NCBI GenBank assembly: GCA_963757065.1
Contig: CAVWQC010000007.1
Coordinates: 558,001-622,000, forward strand
Direction of reading: 5' to 3'
Origin: PNON01 sp963757065
GTDB lineage: Bacteria; Chloroflexota; Anaerolineae; Anaerolineales; Anaerolineaceae
DNA length: 64,000 bases
Made by a program: the position numbers and the translations under genes. Positions within the stretch are counted from its first letter, which is position 1, and every line of letters begins with the position of its first letter. Positions 56,296-64,000 of this stretch are shown piece by piece. The notes below the pieces were generated by a model. The model ran no database searches. It was given only the letters and a program-made list of their open reading frames with translations, and had not been told where the DNA came from.

Positions 56296-57270
56296 ATGAA
56301 AAGGAAGGCCATTACAGCGATATTCATGGTATTAATCCTGGGTTCTGCTTGCCAACCGGCAGCTCCCGCATTGAATGATTCATTGATCGCATCAAGTACA
56401 GCGGCAAAGCAGACAGTGGAGGCATTAGGTACCAAATTGGCTGGTGTTTCGACATTACCATCAACTCCTGACCTGGTTACTCCAACGCTGAAACCTTCAG
56501 TAACTCATACTAATGCACCCACAAAGACAAATATTCCTACAAAAACCCCAACAATATTTTCTACACCAGCGATGCCATGGAATAGTTGTGATGCGGCAGA
56601 ATTCGTTTCGGAAACTATTGTGGATCAGGCAAAACTGGCACCTGGAACTGAGTTTGTCAAAACATGGACATTGCGAAATGTAGGAACCTGCACCTGGACA
56701 AAGGATTACCGCCTTGTTTTTGAATCAGGTGAAGCCATGACAAATTCCACTACGGTCACTTTCGTAAAGGATGAGGTTACACCTGGTGATTCTGTAAAAA
56801 TGTCAGTAAATATGACTGCTCCGGAAATTGAGGGTGAACATGTGGGATTTTGGAAACTCACGAATGCGCAAGGTTTACGATTTGGCATCGGAGGTGAAGG
56901 AAAGGCATTTTATCTCCAGATTATTGTAGAACCAGAAACAAGAGAAGATTTTGCGGTGATCTCAGCTCCTGTTATCACTGCACCTACCACTTTTAAGGGA
57001 AATTGTGGAAAAAAAGGAATCACTATCTACTTTACAGGGATGATCAAGACCAATAAAGCAGGAAAAGTAAAATATCACTGGGAGGAAAAGGATAATGGGG
57101 TGGACAATTCTGTAAAAGAGATCATATTTTATGGGGCAGACGAGATTACAGTATCATCTTCCCGGACTATTTTGCGAGGATATAATGAGCAGTGGATTCG
57201 GCTATATATTGATTTTCCGAATCATCAAGACTTTCCTAAAGTAAGATATGATGTTGAGTGCACCAACTAA
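56296..57270 (+). CDS. Lipoprotein with NBR1-type Ig domain, copy 1
   Basis: 324 residues; ATG 56296 follows ATGGAGTTTTCAT. Lipobox ILGSAC. A Thr/Pro linker follows the segment LIASSTAAKQTVEALGTKLA. The NBR1-type Ig domain is clear: DAAEFVSETIVDQAKLAPGT, FVKTWTLRNVGTCTWTKDYR, VTPGDSVKMSVNMTAPEIEG, EHVGFWKLTNAQGLRFGIGG. The C-terminal beta domain (NCGKKGITIYFTGMIKTNKA to the final Cys) resembles that of the SH3b lipoproteins at 28.9-31.9 kb, showing domain shuffling. Predicted surface lipoprotein of unknown ligand. Confidence 0.85.
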   Translation: MKRKAITAIFMVLILGSACQPAAPALNDSLIASSTAAKQTVEALGTKLAGVSTLPSTPDLVTPTLKPSVTHTNAPTKTNIPTKTPTIFSTPAMPWNSCDAAEFVSETIVDQAKLAPGTEFVKTWTLRNVGTCTWTKDYRLVFESGEAMTNSTTVTFVKDEVTPGDSVKMSVNMTAPEIEGEHVGFWKLTNAQGLRFGIGGEGKAFYLQIIVEPETREDFAVISAPVITAPTTFKGNCGKKGITIYFTGMIKTNKAGKVKYHWEEKDNGVDNSVKEIIFYGADEITVSSSRTILRGYNEQWIRLYIDFPNHQDFPKVRYDVECTN

Positions 57271-57422
57271 GTAGAGGATGTGTCTATCGCCAAATAAGTC
57301 TGAAATGAATAATTTGCGTGTTACAATCATATTCGGCTAGGTTGAAAGGATCACAACTTTGTCGTAAAATAGCAAAAGCATCCGAGCGATTAATCTTCTC
57401 TCGGACAACTAAGGAGAAAATA

Positions 57423-58421
57423 ATGAAAAAAACAACAATTGCAACTTCAGTGTTGGTGCTGCTGAGCATATTACTCAGCTCATGCAACCTGCAAGCAGCA
57501 AGCCCCACACAGATGGGTCCTGACCAGATCAATACCATCGCGGCAGCGACCGTTCAAGCATTAACAACTCAAATGGCTCCTCCCCCAGCTACATCTACAC
57601 CTCTAGCCACAGAAGTTCCAACAGCTACCGCGACCCTGGCTGTACCCACTCTCAATCTGACAGGCATTCCAACTTTATCATTGGCAACCAGCACGCTCAT
57701 TCCACTTCCTACAACTGCTGGAAGTACTGAGTGCAATAAAGTGATGTTCTTAACAGATGAAACTATACCGGATAACACAGTATTTAAGCCGGAAGCAAAA
57801 TTCGTAAAAACCTGGAAAATCCAGAACAATGGTACCTGTACCTGGACCACTTTGTATTCTGCTTTTGCATTCAGCAACGATCCCGCATCTCCTGCAATCA
57901 CCGGAGAAGCTGATACGAATATGAAGGCAAGCATTACTCCCGGTGGAACTGTGTTAATTTCTGTAAACATGGTTGCCCCCAAGGAAGAAGGCACCTATAC
58001 CCAGTATTGGAAAATGCAGGATGCCGATGGCAAACCATTTGGAATCGGTGGACCGAATGGAGCTGGCTGGTACGTAAAGATCAAGGTAAGCAAGACGGGT
58101 GTTGTTACACCAACAAGCTTAACCTCTACCATCGCCTATGCTGATCCAACATACTCAGGAACGATCACCGCAACCGGAGCGGTTGTTGAATATAACTGGC
58201 AGGTCCGTGATGTTGCTAATTCTAAATGGGTGAACCTAACTTCACCAGTTACGCAGACATTCAATGGCGTTGGCCTCCCGGTTGATACTTATACAGGTGG
58301 TATCGCTGGTGCGTGTACCAAGGTAGGTTTGGCATCAGGCAGCGCTGTTACGGTACGGTTGAATCTTAATGCATATGGTCAACAAACATTAGACTCAAGT
58401 ATGTCCATAGACTGGAAATGA
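57423..58421 (+). CDS. Lipoprotein with NBR1-type Ig domain, copy 2
   Basis: 332 residues; start ATG 57423 chosen because CTAAGGAGAAAATA precedes it. Lipobox LLSSC. Segment GPDQINTIAAATVQALTTQM matches the form seen in the other lipoproteins. NBR1-type Ig domain: FVKTWKIQNNGTCTWTTLYS, ASITPGGTVLISVNMVAPKE, EGTYTQYWKMQDADGKPFGI. The C-terminal beta domain (TSTIAYADPTYSGTITATG) differs from copy 1. The stop overlaps the start of queG (ATGA), an odd coupling of a surface protein with a tRNA-modification enzyme. Confidence 0.87.
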   Translation: MKKTTIATSVLVLLSILLSSCNLQAASPTQMGPDQINTIAAATVQALTTQMAPPPATSTPLATEVPTATATLAVPTLNLTGIPTLSLATSTLIPLPTTAGSTECNKVMFLTDETIPDNTVFKPEAKFVKTWKIQNNGTCTWTTLYSAFAFSNDPASPAITGEADTNMKASITPGGTVLISVNMVAPKEEGTYTQYWKMQDADGKPFGIGGPNGAGWYVKIKVSKTGVVTPTSLTSTIAYADPTYSGTITATGAVVEYNWQVRDVANSKWVNLTSPVTQTFNGVGLPVDTYTGGIAGACTKVGLASGSAVTVRLNLNAYGQQTLDSSMSIDWK

Positions 58422-59579
58422 AACCCGAAACGATCATCAAAGCCGAGGCGAAAAACCTCGGCTTTTCTCTAACTGGCATAACATCAACTGATACTCCGGA
58501 TCATTTTGGTGTATTTGAAGCCTGGCTGGCCGCAGGTTACCACGCAGATATGAAGTACTTATCACGGGCTGATACGGTTGCTAAAAGGAAGCAGCCCAAA
58601 GAATTAATGCCTGAATGCAAATCCATCATTTGCCTGGCGTTTCCATATCCAAATGCGAATTTCTTGCAGCCAAACGAAAATCAACTTACCAGTCGAATTG
58701 CCTCTTATGCCTGGCTCCCAGATTATCATTTGACAATTCCAATTTTGATCAATGAGTTCATTGAACGAATTGAGAATAAACTGGGTCGAAATATCAATTA
58801 CAAAGCATTTACAGATTCGGCTCCCATTCTTGAGCGGGATATTGCCCAAAGGGCAGGATTAGGTTGGATTGGGAAAAACAGCTGCCTGATCCACCCGGAC
58901 CAGGGATCATTCTTTTTACTGGCAGAAGTATTTACCGATATTGAGTTGGAAATTGATCAACCATTATTGGCTGATCGGTGTGGCAGCTGTACTCGCTGCC
59001 TGGAAGCCTGTCCGACCCATTGCATTCTACCGGATCGGACTATCGACGCGAATCGATGCATATCCTATCTGACAATTGAGAATAAAGGACCAATCCCCCG
59101 CGACTTGCGCAAATATACTGGTAATTGGGTTTTTGGCTGTGATATCTGTCAAATGGTATGTCCATGGAATAGGATTCGTGGAGGAAATACTGATTATCAG
59201 GTTCTGCCTTCCACAGAAATGCAACAACTCCTTCCTGATACGATCGATGAATTGTCATTGTCTGACGTGGATTTTAAATGGAAGATTTGCCGATACACCC
59301 ATTTTGCGCTTAAAAAGGAAAGGGTATCATTCGAAATATTGCTACATCACTGGGGTAACGCAAAATCTGAGGAAGCAGTTCCAGCTCTGGTTAACTCCCT
59401 AAATGTTGGACAATGAGCCATTGATCAGAGGGGCATCAGCCTGGGCGTTAGGTCAGATCGGAGGGGAAAAGGCAAGATTGGCTCTGCAAGATCGGCTCGT
59501 TCAGGAAAATGATGAAAAAGTTCGTGAAGAGATACATCTGGCATTAAGGCAGATGAACGACACTTCGACCTTGGAATAG
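58418..59579 (+). CDS. queG: Epoxyqueuosine reductase QueG (frameshifted near the 3' end)
   Basis: Cobalamin and [4Fe-4S] enzyme performing the last step of queuosine synthesis in tRNA. Hallmarks: YHADMKYLSRADTVAKRKQP, FTDSAPILERDIAQRAGLGW, IGKNSCLIHPDQGSFFLLAE, and two clusters CGSCTRCLEACPTHCI and GCDICQMVCPWN. In the uninterrupted frame it stops at 59416 after NSLNVGQ. A one-base skip near 59400-59405 continues with DNEPLIRGASAWALGQIGGE and ALRQMNDTSTLE to TAG at 59577-59579, restoring the C-terminal HEAT-repeat region. Corrected length 386 residues. Overlaps the lipoprotein gene by ATGA; a queuosine-precursor transporter lies 3 kb downstream on the other strand. Confidence 0.94.
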
Positions 59580-59627
59580 CTGCGGAGAGTTGAAATTAAT
59601 TGGTTATACCCAAATAGAATCTGGTTA

Positions 59628-60479
59628 TTAATCCCTGGATTGCTGTTTTCGAAGGTGAATGATCCCTTTTTCTGGTGCAAAAATGTAAGCAACAACGAAC
59701 ATAAAAGTTGCGCATAAAACAATTGCAGCCCCGGAAGCGATATTCAAATAAAAGCTCAGATACAAACCGGTTATGCTGGCGATTCCACCAATGATGGCAG
59801 AGATGAACAGCATTCTAGACAACCTGCGGGTGAGCAGGTAGGCTGTCGCTCCTGGAGTTACCAGCATCGCTGCGACAAGGCCTACACCAACCGTTTGCAT
59901 AGATACCACCACAGTTAAAGCGATCAGAACAAGAAGAAGACTTCTCAATAAATTTGCCGGCATACGTAAAGTAGCTGCGAGAATCGGATCAAAAGAGATG
60001 ACCATGAATGGTTTATACAGGATGATGATGGCAGCAATGACTATCAATGATAGGATTCCCGTCATCCAAAGGTCATTAATACTTACCCCGAGAACATTTC
60101 CAAATAGGATATGAGAAAGGTCCACCGCGTAAGAGCGAATTCCACTTATTAGAGCAACCCCAAGCGATAAAGCTGCTGCAAAGAAAATACCGATTGCTGT
60201 ATCTTCTTTAATTGTGCCATTTTTTGAGAATAGACTGATTCCGAGTGCCACTACCACCGCAGCGATCAATGCCCCAACCAGTAAATTACCTTTTAATAAA
60301 TAAGCTATTGCCACGCCCGGAAGGATTGCATGTGCCATGGCATCCCCAAGAAAAGCCATTCCTCTGAGAACAACATAACAGCCGATCACAGCGCATAATA
60401 TTCCCACCATTATGGCCGCAAGAAATCCTCGCTGCATAAATGTGTACGTTAATGGGTCGATCAACCATTGCATGATCAT
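59628..60479 (-). CDS. znuB: Metal ABC transporter permease (ZnuB/MntB-like)
   Basis: 283 residues and about eight helices, ABC-3 family: ILCAVIGCYVVLRGMAFLGD, AMAHAILPGVAIAYLLKGNL, SYAVDLSHILFGNVLGVSIN, SMQTVGVGLVAAMLVTPGAT, AYLLTRRLSRMLFISAIIGG. Imports zinc or manganese with the downstream-named ATPase and binding protein. Its start overlaps the ATPase stop by one base (TAATG). Last gene of the fur-znuACB operon on the minus strand. Zinc versus manganese cannot be told from sequence; the symbol follows the most common assignment. Confidence 0.92.
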   Translation of the reverse strand: MIMQWLIDPLTYTFMQRGFLAAIMVGILCAVIGCYVVLRGMAFLGDAMAHAILPGVAIAYLLKGNLLVGALIAAVVVALGISLFSKNGTIKEDTAIGIFFAAALSLGVALISGIRSYAVDLSHILFGNVLGVSINDLWMTGILSLIVIAAIIILYKPFMVISFDPILAATLRMPANLLRSLLLVLIALTVVVSMQTVGVGLVAAMLVTPGATAYLLTRRLSRMLFISAIIGGIASITGLYLSFYLNIASGAAIVLCATFMFVVAYIFAPEKGIIHLRKQQSRD

Positions 60480-61286
60480 TAATGGATATCCTCATGAACG
60501 TCCCCACCACAGCATTGGTCAACAACCAGTGCCCCATCAAGCATAAGCATTTGAGTATGGAAAGCTGATGAGATAAATTCAGTTGTAAAGACTTCTTCGG
60601 GTGATCCAAAAGCTATAAGGTGATTGTTTAATAGGATGATTTGATCAAATTTTTCCCTGGCAAGGTTTAGGTCATGTGTAGATACCAGGACTGTTACGCC
60701 TGCTTTTTTAAGGTCATCCAAGAGATTGATCGTCGCATCTCTGGTGGAAATATCCACTCCAGTAAATGGTTCATCCATAAGTAAAATATGAGGCTGCTGG
60801 GCTAATGCTCTTGCCAAAAACACCCGTTGCTGCTGTCCACCAGAAAGGTTCTGAATGGGACGATCTGCAAGGTTGATAATATCCATTTGCTTGAGAGCCT
60901 GACCTACAATCTCCTTATCCATTTTACCGGGTTGCTGTAATAATCCGAGTTTTCCAAAGCGACCCATCATAACCACATCCCGCACTGTCACAGGAAAACG
61001 CCAATCCACCTCTTCACGCTGCGGGACATATGCAACACAATCAATATGTTGTCCCAAGTGGGACCCCGTGAATAAAAATCTGCCCTGAGTTAAGAGGCAG
61101 CAATCCAACCAAAGCCTTGAATAAAGTCGACTTACCTGCGCCATTTGGGCCAACAACAGCCACCCTGGCACCATGCGGAACCTGAATGGATATATTATCA
61201 AGTGCTTTTTGGTTACCATAAGACACATCGACACCAATTAATTCCATTCTTGCCGGCTCAATACCGTGAAGTTCTGGATTCATCAT
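60479..61286 (-). CDS. znuC: Metal ABC transporter ATP-binding protein (ZnuC-like), frameshifted
   Basis: 268 residues after correction. ATG 61286 (or 61283) overlaps the stop of znuA. N-terminal part: ELIGVDVSYGNQKALDNISI, Walker A VVGPNGAGKSTLF, ALVGLLPLNSGQIFIHGVPL. The frame breaks at CCC (plus strand) 61053-61055; dropping one base gives LGQHIDCVAYVPQREEVDWR, then signature LSGGQQQRVFLARALA, Walker B ILLMDEPFTGVD and switch His in VSTHDLNLAREKF. One-base insertion, same type as elsewhere. Without correction the ATPase would lack its signature and Walker B. Confidence 0.92.
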
Positions 61287-62200
61287 TATTTTAATGCCTC
61301 GACAATTTGATTTGTATTCCATTTCATCATATCAATATAAGTTGGAGCATTTCCATTCAGCGAAGTTAATGAATGTGTAAACAAGTTGCTTACTACCCTT
61401 ATATTTGTTTCCTTCGCAATTTGATCGGCGAGTTGGGGATTTGATCCTGTCTCCAGAAAGATCACCTTTGTTCCGGTGAGTTGAATGCGGTTCGCCAGGT
61501 CGGCTAATTGTTGGGCAGAAGGTGATGCTTCACTGCTGGTACCAGGTATGATCGTCCCGATGATTTGAAAATGATAGCGGTCCGCAAAATAACCAAAACT
61601 TTCATGATTGGTAATGATCTTCCGCTTCTCCAAAGGTATGGATTGTACGGAATTTTCTATCCACCGGTCAAGTTCTTCCAATTGATTTATATAATTTTCA
61701 CTATTTGTTACGTATATAGCTTTTCGCTCTGGATTAGAAGAAATAAAACCGTCTGTAATATTTTTTACATACTGGATCACATGAATGGGGTCCAGCCAGA
61801 AGTGGGGATCGGTCAGTCCATGATCACCCGGAGTCTCATTTGCTCCCGGTGTCCTGGAGACTAATCCTTTACAACTTTCGATCGCTGTTTTCCCGGCGAC
61901 GACATTGGATATTGAATCCTGGATCCAGGATTCAAATCCACAGCCGTTAATGATCAAAATATCCGCGTTTTGAATTTTTACCAGATCTTGAGGCGTGATT
62001 TCAAACCCGTGGGGATCAACTCCAACAGGAATTAATGTATCCACTACGAATTCTTCTCCGGCAACATTCTGCGCAATATCAGCGAGAAAAGACTCTATTG
62101 CCAAAACATGAATGGTTTTATTGCCTGTAGGCTGATTTACCCCCCCCTGGCATGCAGCCAAAAGGGAAAAAATTAAAATTGAGATAAACGATCTACTCAT
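61286..62200 (-). CDS. znuA: Metal-binding lipoprotein (ZnuA/MntA-like, cluster A-I)
   Basis: 304 residues with lipobox LLAAC. Cluster A-I metal-binding protein: VDTLIPVGVDPHGFEITPQD (first His), DHGLTDPHFWLDPIHVIQYV (second His), KRKIITNHESFGYFADRYHF (third His), VSNLFTHSLTSLNG near the C-terminus. The long His/Asp loop of many zinc ZnuA proteins is absent, so manganese or zinc are both possible. Overlaps the Fur-family gene by 8 bases. Confidence 0.9.
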   Translation of the reverse strand: MSRSFISILIFSLLAACQGGVNQPTGNKTIHVLAIESFLADIAQNVAGEEFVVDTLIPVGVDPHGFEITPQDLVKIQNADILIINGCGFESWIQDSISNVVAGKTAIESCKGLVSRTPGANETPGDHGLTDPHFWLDPIHVIQYVKNITDGFISSNPERKAIYVTNSENYINQLEELDRWIENSVQSIPLEKRKIITNHESFGYFADRYHFQIIGTIIPGTSSEASPSAQQLADLANRIQLTGTKVIFLETGSNPQLADQIAKETNIRVVSNLFTHSLTSLNGNAPTYIDMMKWNTNQIVEALK

Positions 62201-62645
62201 TTACTTGTTCCGTCTGTAAACATTGGTCACACAATCCAAATAATTGCAGCCAGTGATCATGGATATCATAGTGCTTGCCTTTTCCTATACTCATTAATAA
62301 AGGATCAAGATCATCGCCCTCGAAGAATTCGACTTTTCCACAACCATCGCATAGTAATAAATGCTGATGACCCATTGGAGCTGCAAAATACATATTACAT
62401 CTCCCAGGTTGGTGCACACGTTGAATCAAACCTGCTGCCTCGAGCTTTTCCAGTGTGCGGTAAACGCTCATCAATCCCAATCTGGGGTGAATCTGGCGTG
62501 CTTCATCATAAATACGTATGGGATCCATTGCACGTCGGCTGGAAGCCAAAATTTCAATCACTGAGCTTCTTGAGGATGTCATTCGGCTGCCATCTGATTG
62601 TAATGCTGCGATCCATTGTGATACTTTTACCGGTTGATCATTCAT
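62193..62645 (-). CDS. Fur-family metalloregulator
   Basis: 150 residues. N-terminal winged helix: DGSRMTSSRSSVIEILASSR, RLGLMSVYRTLEKLEAAGLI. C-terminal metal site: GHQHLLLCDGCGKVEFFEGD and a final CDQCLQT pair of CxxC motifs. Distribution of Cys pairs resembles Zur/PerR/Fur with a structural zinc. Leads the metal-importer operon behind a Fur-type box, so it most likely represses it and itself. Which metal it senses cannot be told; Zur or Mur roles are equally plausible. Confidence 0.9.
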   Translation of the reverse strand: MNDQPVKVSQWIAALQSDGSRMTSSRSSVIEILASSRRAMDPIRIYDEARQIHPRLGLMSVYRTLEKLEAAGLIQRVHQPGRCNMYFAAPMGHQHLLLCDGCGKVEFFEGDDLDPLLMSIGKGKHYDIHDHWLQLFGLCDQCLQTEQVNE

Positions 62646-62660
62646 AGTATACTTTCCGTA

Positions 62661-62683
62661 TTGATAATAGTTATCATTATCAA
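62661..62683. promoter_or_regulatory. Fur/Zur box
   Basis: TTGATAAT (62661-62668), seven bases, ATTATCAA (62676-62683), a perfect dyad matching the Fur consensus (TGATAAT-type half-sites). It overlaps the 3' edge of the -10 element and the transcription start of the operon. Confidence 0.9.
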
Positions 62684-62712
62684 TTATATATTATAAGCAT
62701 AATTGTTGTCAA
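62683..62712 (-). promoter_or_regulatory. Promoter of the fur-znuACB operon
   Basis: Minus strand consensus TTGACA (62712-62707), 18-base spacer, TATAAT (62688-62683). The Fur box begins at the last base of the -10, which allows direct repression. Confidence 0.85.
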
Positions 62713-62741
62713 TCATTGGGGATATACAGCGTAGGATTTGA

Positions 62742-63432
62742 TTATTTCCAACTAAACGGATTGAAGCTGGTATTCTGGTCGAAATAATCCTGTTGCTCTG
62801 CCTTTTTGAGCCGGTTGACTACCTGGTAAGTAATTGGAGTAAACAATACTTCGACACCTACTTTGAAAATAAAGTTTGAGAAAAAAACAGCGATCAATAG
62901 CTCTTTTGGTAAAACCCCCAGGAAAGCTATTAACAAAAACAAAATGGTATCAACACTCTCACCCACAAGGGTGGATGATATCGTCCTCATCCAAAGCCAT
63001 TTACCTCGGGTAACCACCTTCATCCAGGCCAGGACCGTACTATTTGAGAATTCACCGGCAAAATATGCAACCAGGCTGGCGAGGACAATCCGGGGAGTCT
63101 GCCCTAAAATGCTGTGATAACTGGTCTGCAATTCCCAACCCTTTGCAGGAGGTAATTTATCCACAATCGCAAAAATTCCCGCTGCAGCCAGAATCCAAAA
63201 GAAACCAGTCCATATGACACGTCGTGATCGCCGATATCCGTATACTTCGGTCAATACATCACCAAAAATGTAGGCAAGTGGAAATAGGAGCGTACCTCCA
63301 TCAAAAGAAAATGGACCCAACTGCAGGATCTTTGTGGACGCGACGTTGGAGATCAGGAGTACTGCCACAAATGCAGCAGTGATCAGATCGATCCATTTAC
63401 TAGAGATTAAGGGGAGATTTGTTTGAATGCAT
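62742..63432 (-). CDS. Queuosine precursor transporter (YhhQ/QPTR family), frameshifted at 5' end
   Basis: 229 residues after correction. From GTG at 63368 it reads MAVLLISNVASTKILQLGPF, SFDGGTLLFPLAYIFGDVLT, EVYGYRRSRRVIWTGF, and on through six helices with FAGEFSNSTVLAWMK and STLVGESVDTILFLLIAFLG; these are YhhQ hallmarks. Family members have an extra N-terminal helix. It is supplied by ISSKWIDLITAAF directly upstream, and a further one-base skip near 63406-63410 leads to ATG 63432 (MHSNKSPL). Imports preQ0, preQ1 or queuine. QueG is 3 kb away. The start region is the least certain part. Confidence 0.85.
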
Positions 63433-63459
63433 TGGGGTAACAGTCATAATTTCAAAATT

Positions 63460-63505
63460 CTGAGTATTTTCAATACAGGTTTGGTGTATTGAAAATACTC
63501 AGTTT
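63460..63505 (-). terminator. Perfect 18-bp hairpin, terminator of the LysM gene
   Basis: CTGAGTATTTTCAATACA (63460-63477), loop GGTTTGG, TGTATTGAAAATACTCAG (63485-63502). It lies between the LysM gene and the transporter, both on the minus strand. The 3' flank on that strand is AATTTTG. Confidence 0.8.
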
Positions 63506-63541
63506 ATTAGAATCCTTTATGATGTGCACTTGTGATCGATA

Positions 63542-64000
63542 TTATGGAGTCGATGAAGGTAAGATAGTCCCTGTCGGGGTTATAGTCGCAGCACGGGTTG
63601 GAGCTGGGGTAATGATATTCACCCGGATATCCAAAAGTTGACCTATTTGAATTGCATTAGACTCGAGCTTATTCAGTTTAATAATTTCATCCACAGTGCT
63701 GTTAAATAATTCTGCAATTAATCCAAGTGAATCACCCGCTTGAACTTCGTATCCTTTATAAATATACCCTTTGGCTAACTTGGTTAGGTCTACAGGAGTT
63801 GAAGTAGGCAGTTTGGCGTCCGGTTGCGGAATAAGTAATTTTGCTCCGACCGGGACATTACATGTAGGACCAAAATTTGCTTCATTTAGTTTTACCAGCA
63901 CCATCAGGTCAGCGTTAAATTTTACAGCCAGGGCAAAACATGTATCTCCTTCCTGAACCACGTATTCAAATGGCCCGGAAGCAGTTGGGGTAAGTGTTAT
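63542..64000 (-). CDS. LysM-domain protein, partial (5' end beyond the window)
   Basis: At least 152 residues, open at the right edge. Two LysM modules are visible: YVVQEGDTCFALAVKFNADL with LVKLNEANFGPTCNVPVGAK, and YEVQAGDSLGLIAELFNSTV with DEIIKLNKLESNAIQIGQLL. They are joined by a Thr/Pro linker, and another Thr/Pro tail (APTRAATITPTGTILPSSTP) ends the protein. LysM binds peptidoglycan or other N-acetylglucosamine polymers; the frame suggests a further N-terminal part outside the window. Confidence 0.88.
   Translation of the reverse strand: MTLTPTASGPFEYVVQEGDTCFALAVKFNADLMVLVKLNEANFGPTCNVPVGAKLLIPQPDAKLPTSTPVDLTKLAKGYIYKGYEVQAGDSLGLIAELFNSTVDEIIKLNKLESNAIQIGQLLDIRVNIITPAPTRAATITPTGTILPSSTP

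Overview
The window looks like a chromosomal segment of a mesophilic Chloroflexota bacterium, most likely class Anaerolineae. This is inferred from gene content: a giant DUF11/SdrD_B surface protein ending in a sortase domain, many Pro/Thr-linker lipoproteins with SH3b or NBR1-type Ig domains, an IS256-type remnant, low-to-moderate GC and short intergenic gaps with strong hairpin terminators. No rRNA, tRNA or CRISPR array was recognised.

Layout. 1-4.8 kb: glutaredoxin-like C-terminus, AAG-type DNA glycosylase, sugar-nucleotide epimerase, moaA, DUF92 and PH-domain membrane proteins. 4.8-6 kb: gene-poor scar with an IS256 transposase fragment and the tail of a lost surface protein. 6-15 kb: one roughly 2955-residue secreted repeat protein with a C-terminal sortase domain. 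15-22 kb: YqfO-like protein, membrane sulfatase, XdhC, SH3 lipoprotein, ABC-2 exporter. 22-25 kb: SAM-I riboswitch with metK, then PadR/HAAS pair. 25-28.5 kb: Nudix/anti-sigma/ECF sigma operon, TerC, tiny zinc-ribbon protein. 28.9-32 kb: three tandem paralogous SH3b lipoproteins, each with its own terminator. 32-36 kb: MASE1-PAS-GAF-GGDEF diguanylate cyclase. 36-42 kb: greA, lysS, SIMPL lipoprotein, MalT/LuxR activator. 42-43.2 kb: amino-acid binding lipoprotein behind a structured, terminated RNA. 43.3-51.3 kb: trmD, ybjQ-like, MFS transporter and a complete BMP-type nucleoside ABC importer. 51.3-56 kb: UroD-like methyltransferase and NatAB-like exporter. 56.3-59.6 kb: two NBR1-Ig lipoproteins, the second coupled to queG. 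59.6-64 kb: Fur-family regulator with its box, ZnuABC-type metal importer, queuosine-precursor transporter and a LysM protein running off the right edge.

The dominant oddity is that about fifteen genes, including the indispensable metK, are split by single-base indels, mostly one-base insertions and often next to short homopolymers. In every case the reconstructed total length is a whole number of codons and the joined protein fits its family. I read these mainly as consensus sequence errors and annotate the genes as single frameshifted CDSs. Exceptions are the IS remnant and the adjoining anchor fragment at 5.2-5.8 kb, which look truly decayed.

The best candidates for undescribed biology are the polypeptide that carries an LPDTGF motif just before its own sortase domain, the promoter/hairpin/terminator RNA at 43.0-43.15 kb, two further orphan structured RNA candidates at 25.1 and 28.8 kb, and the mix-and-match lipoprotein family with six members in this window.
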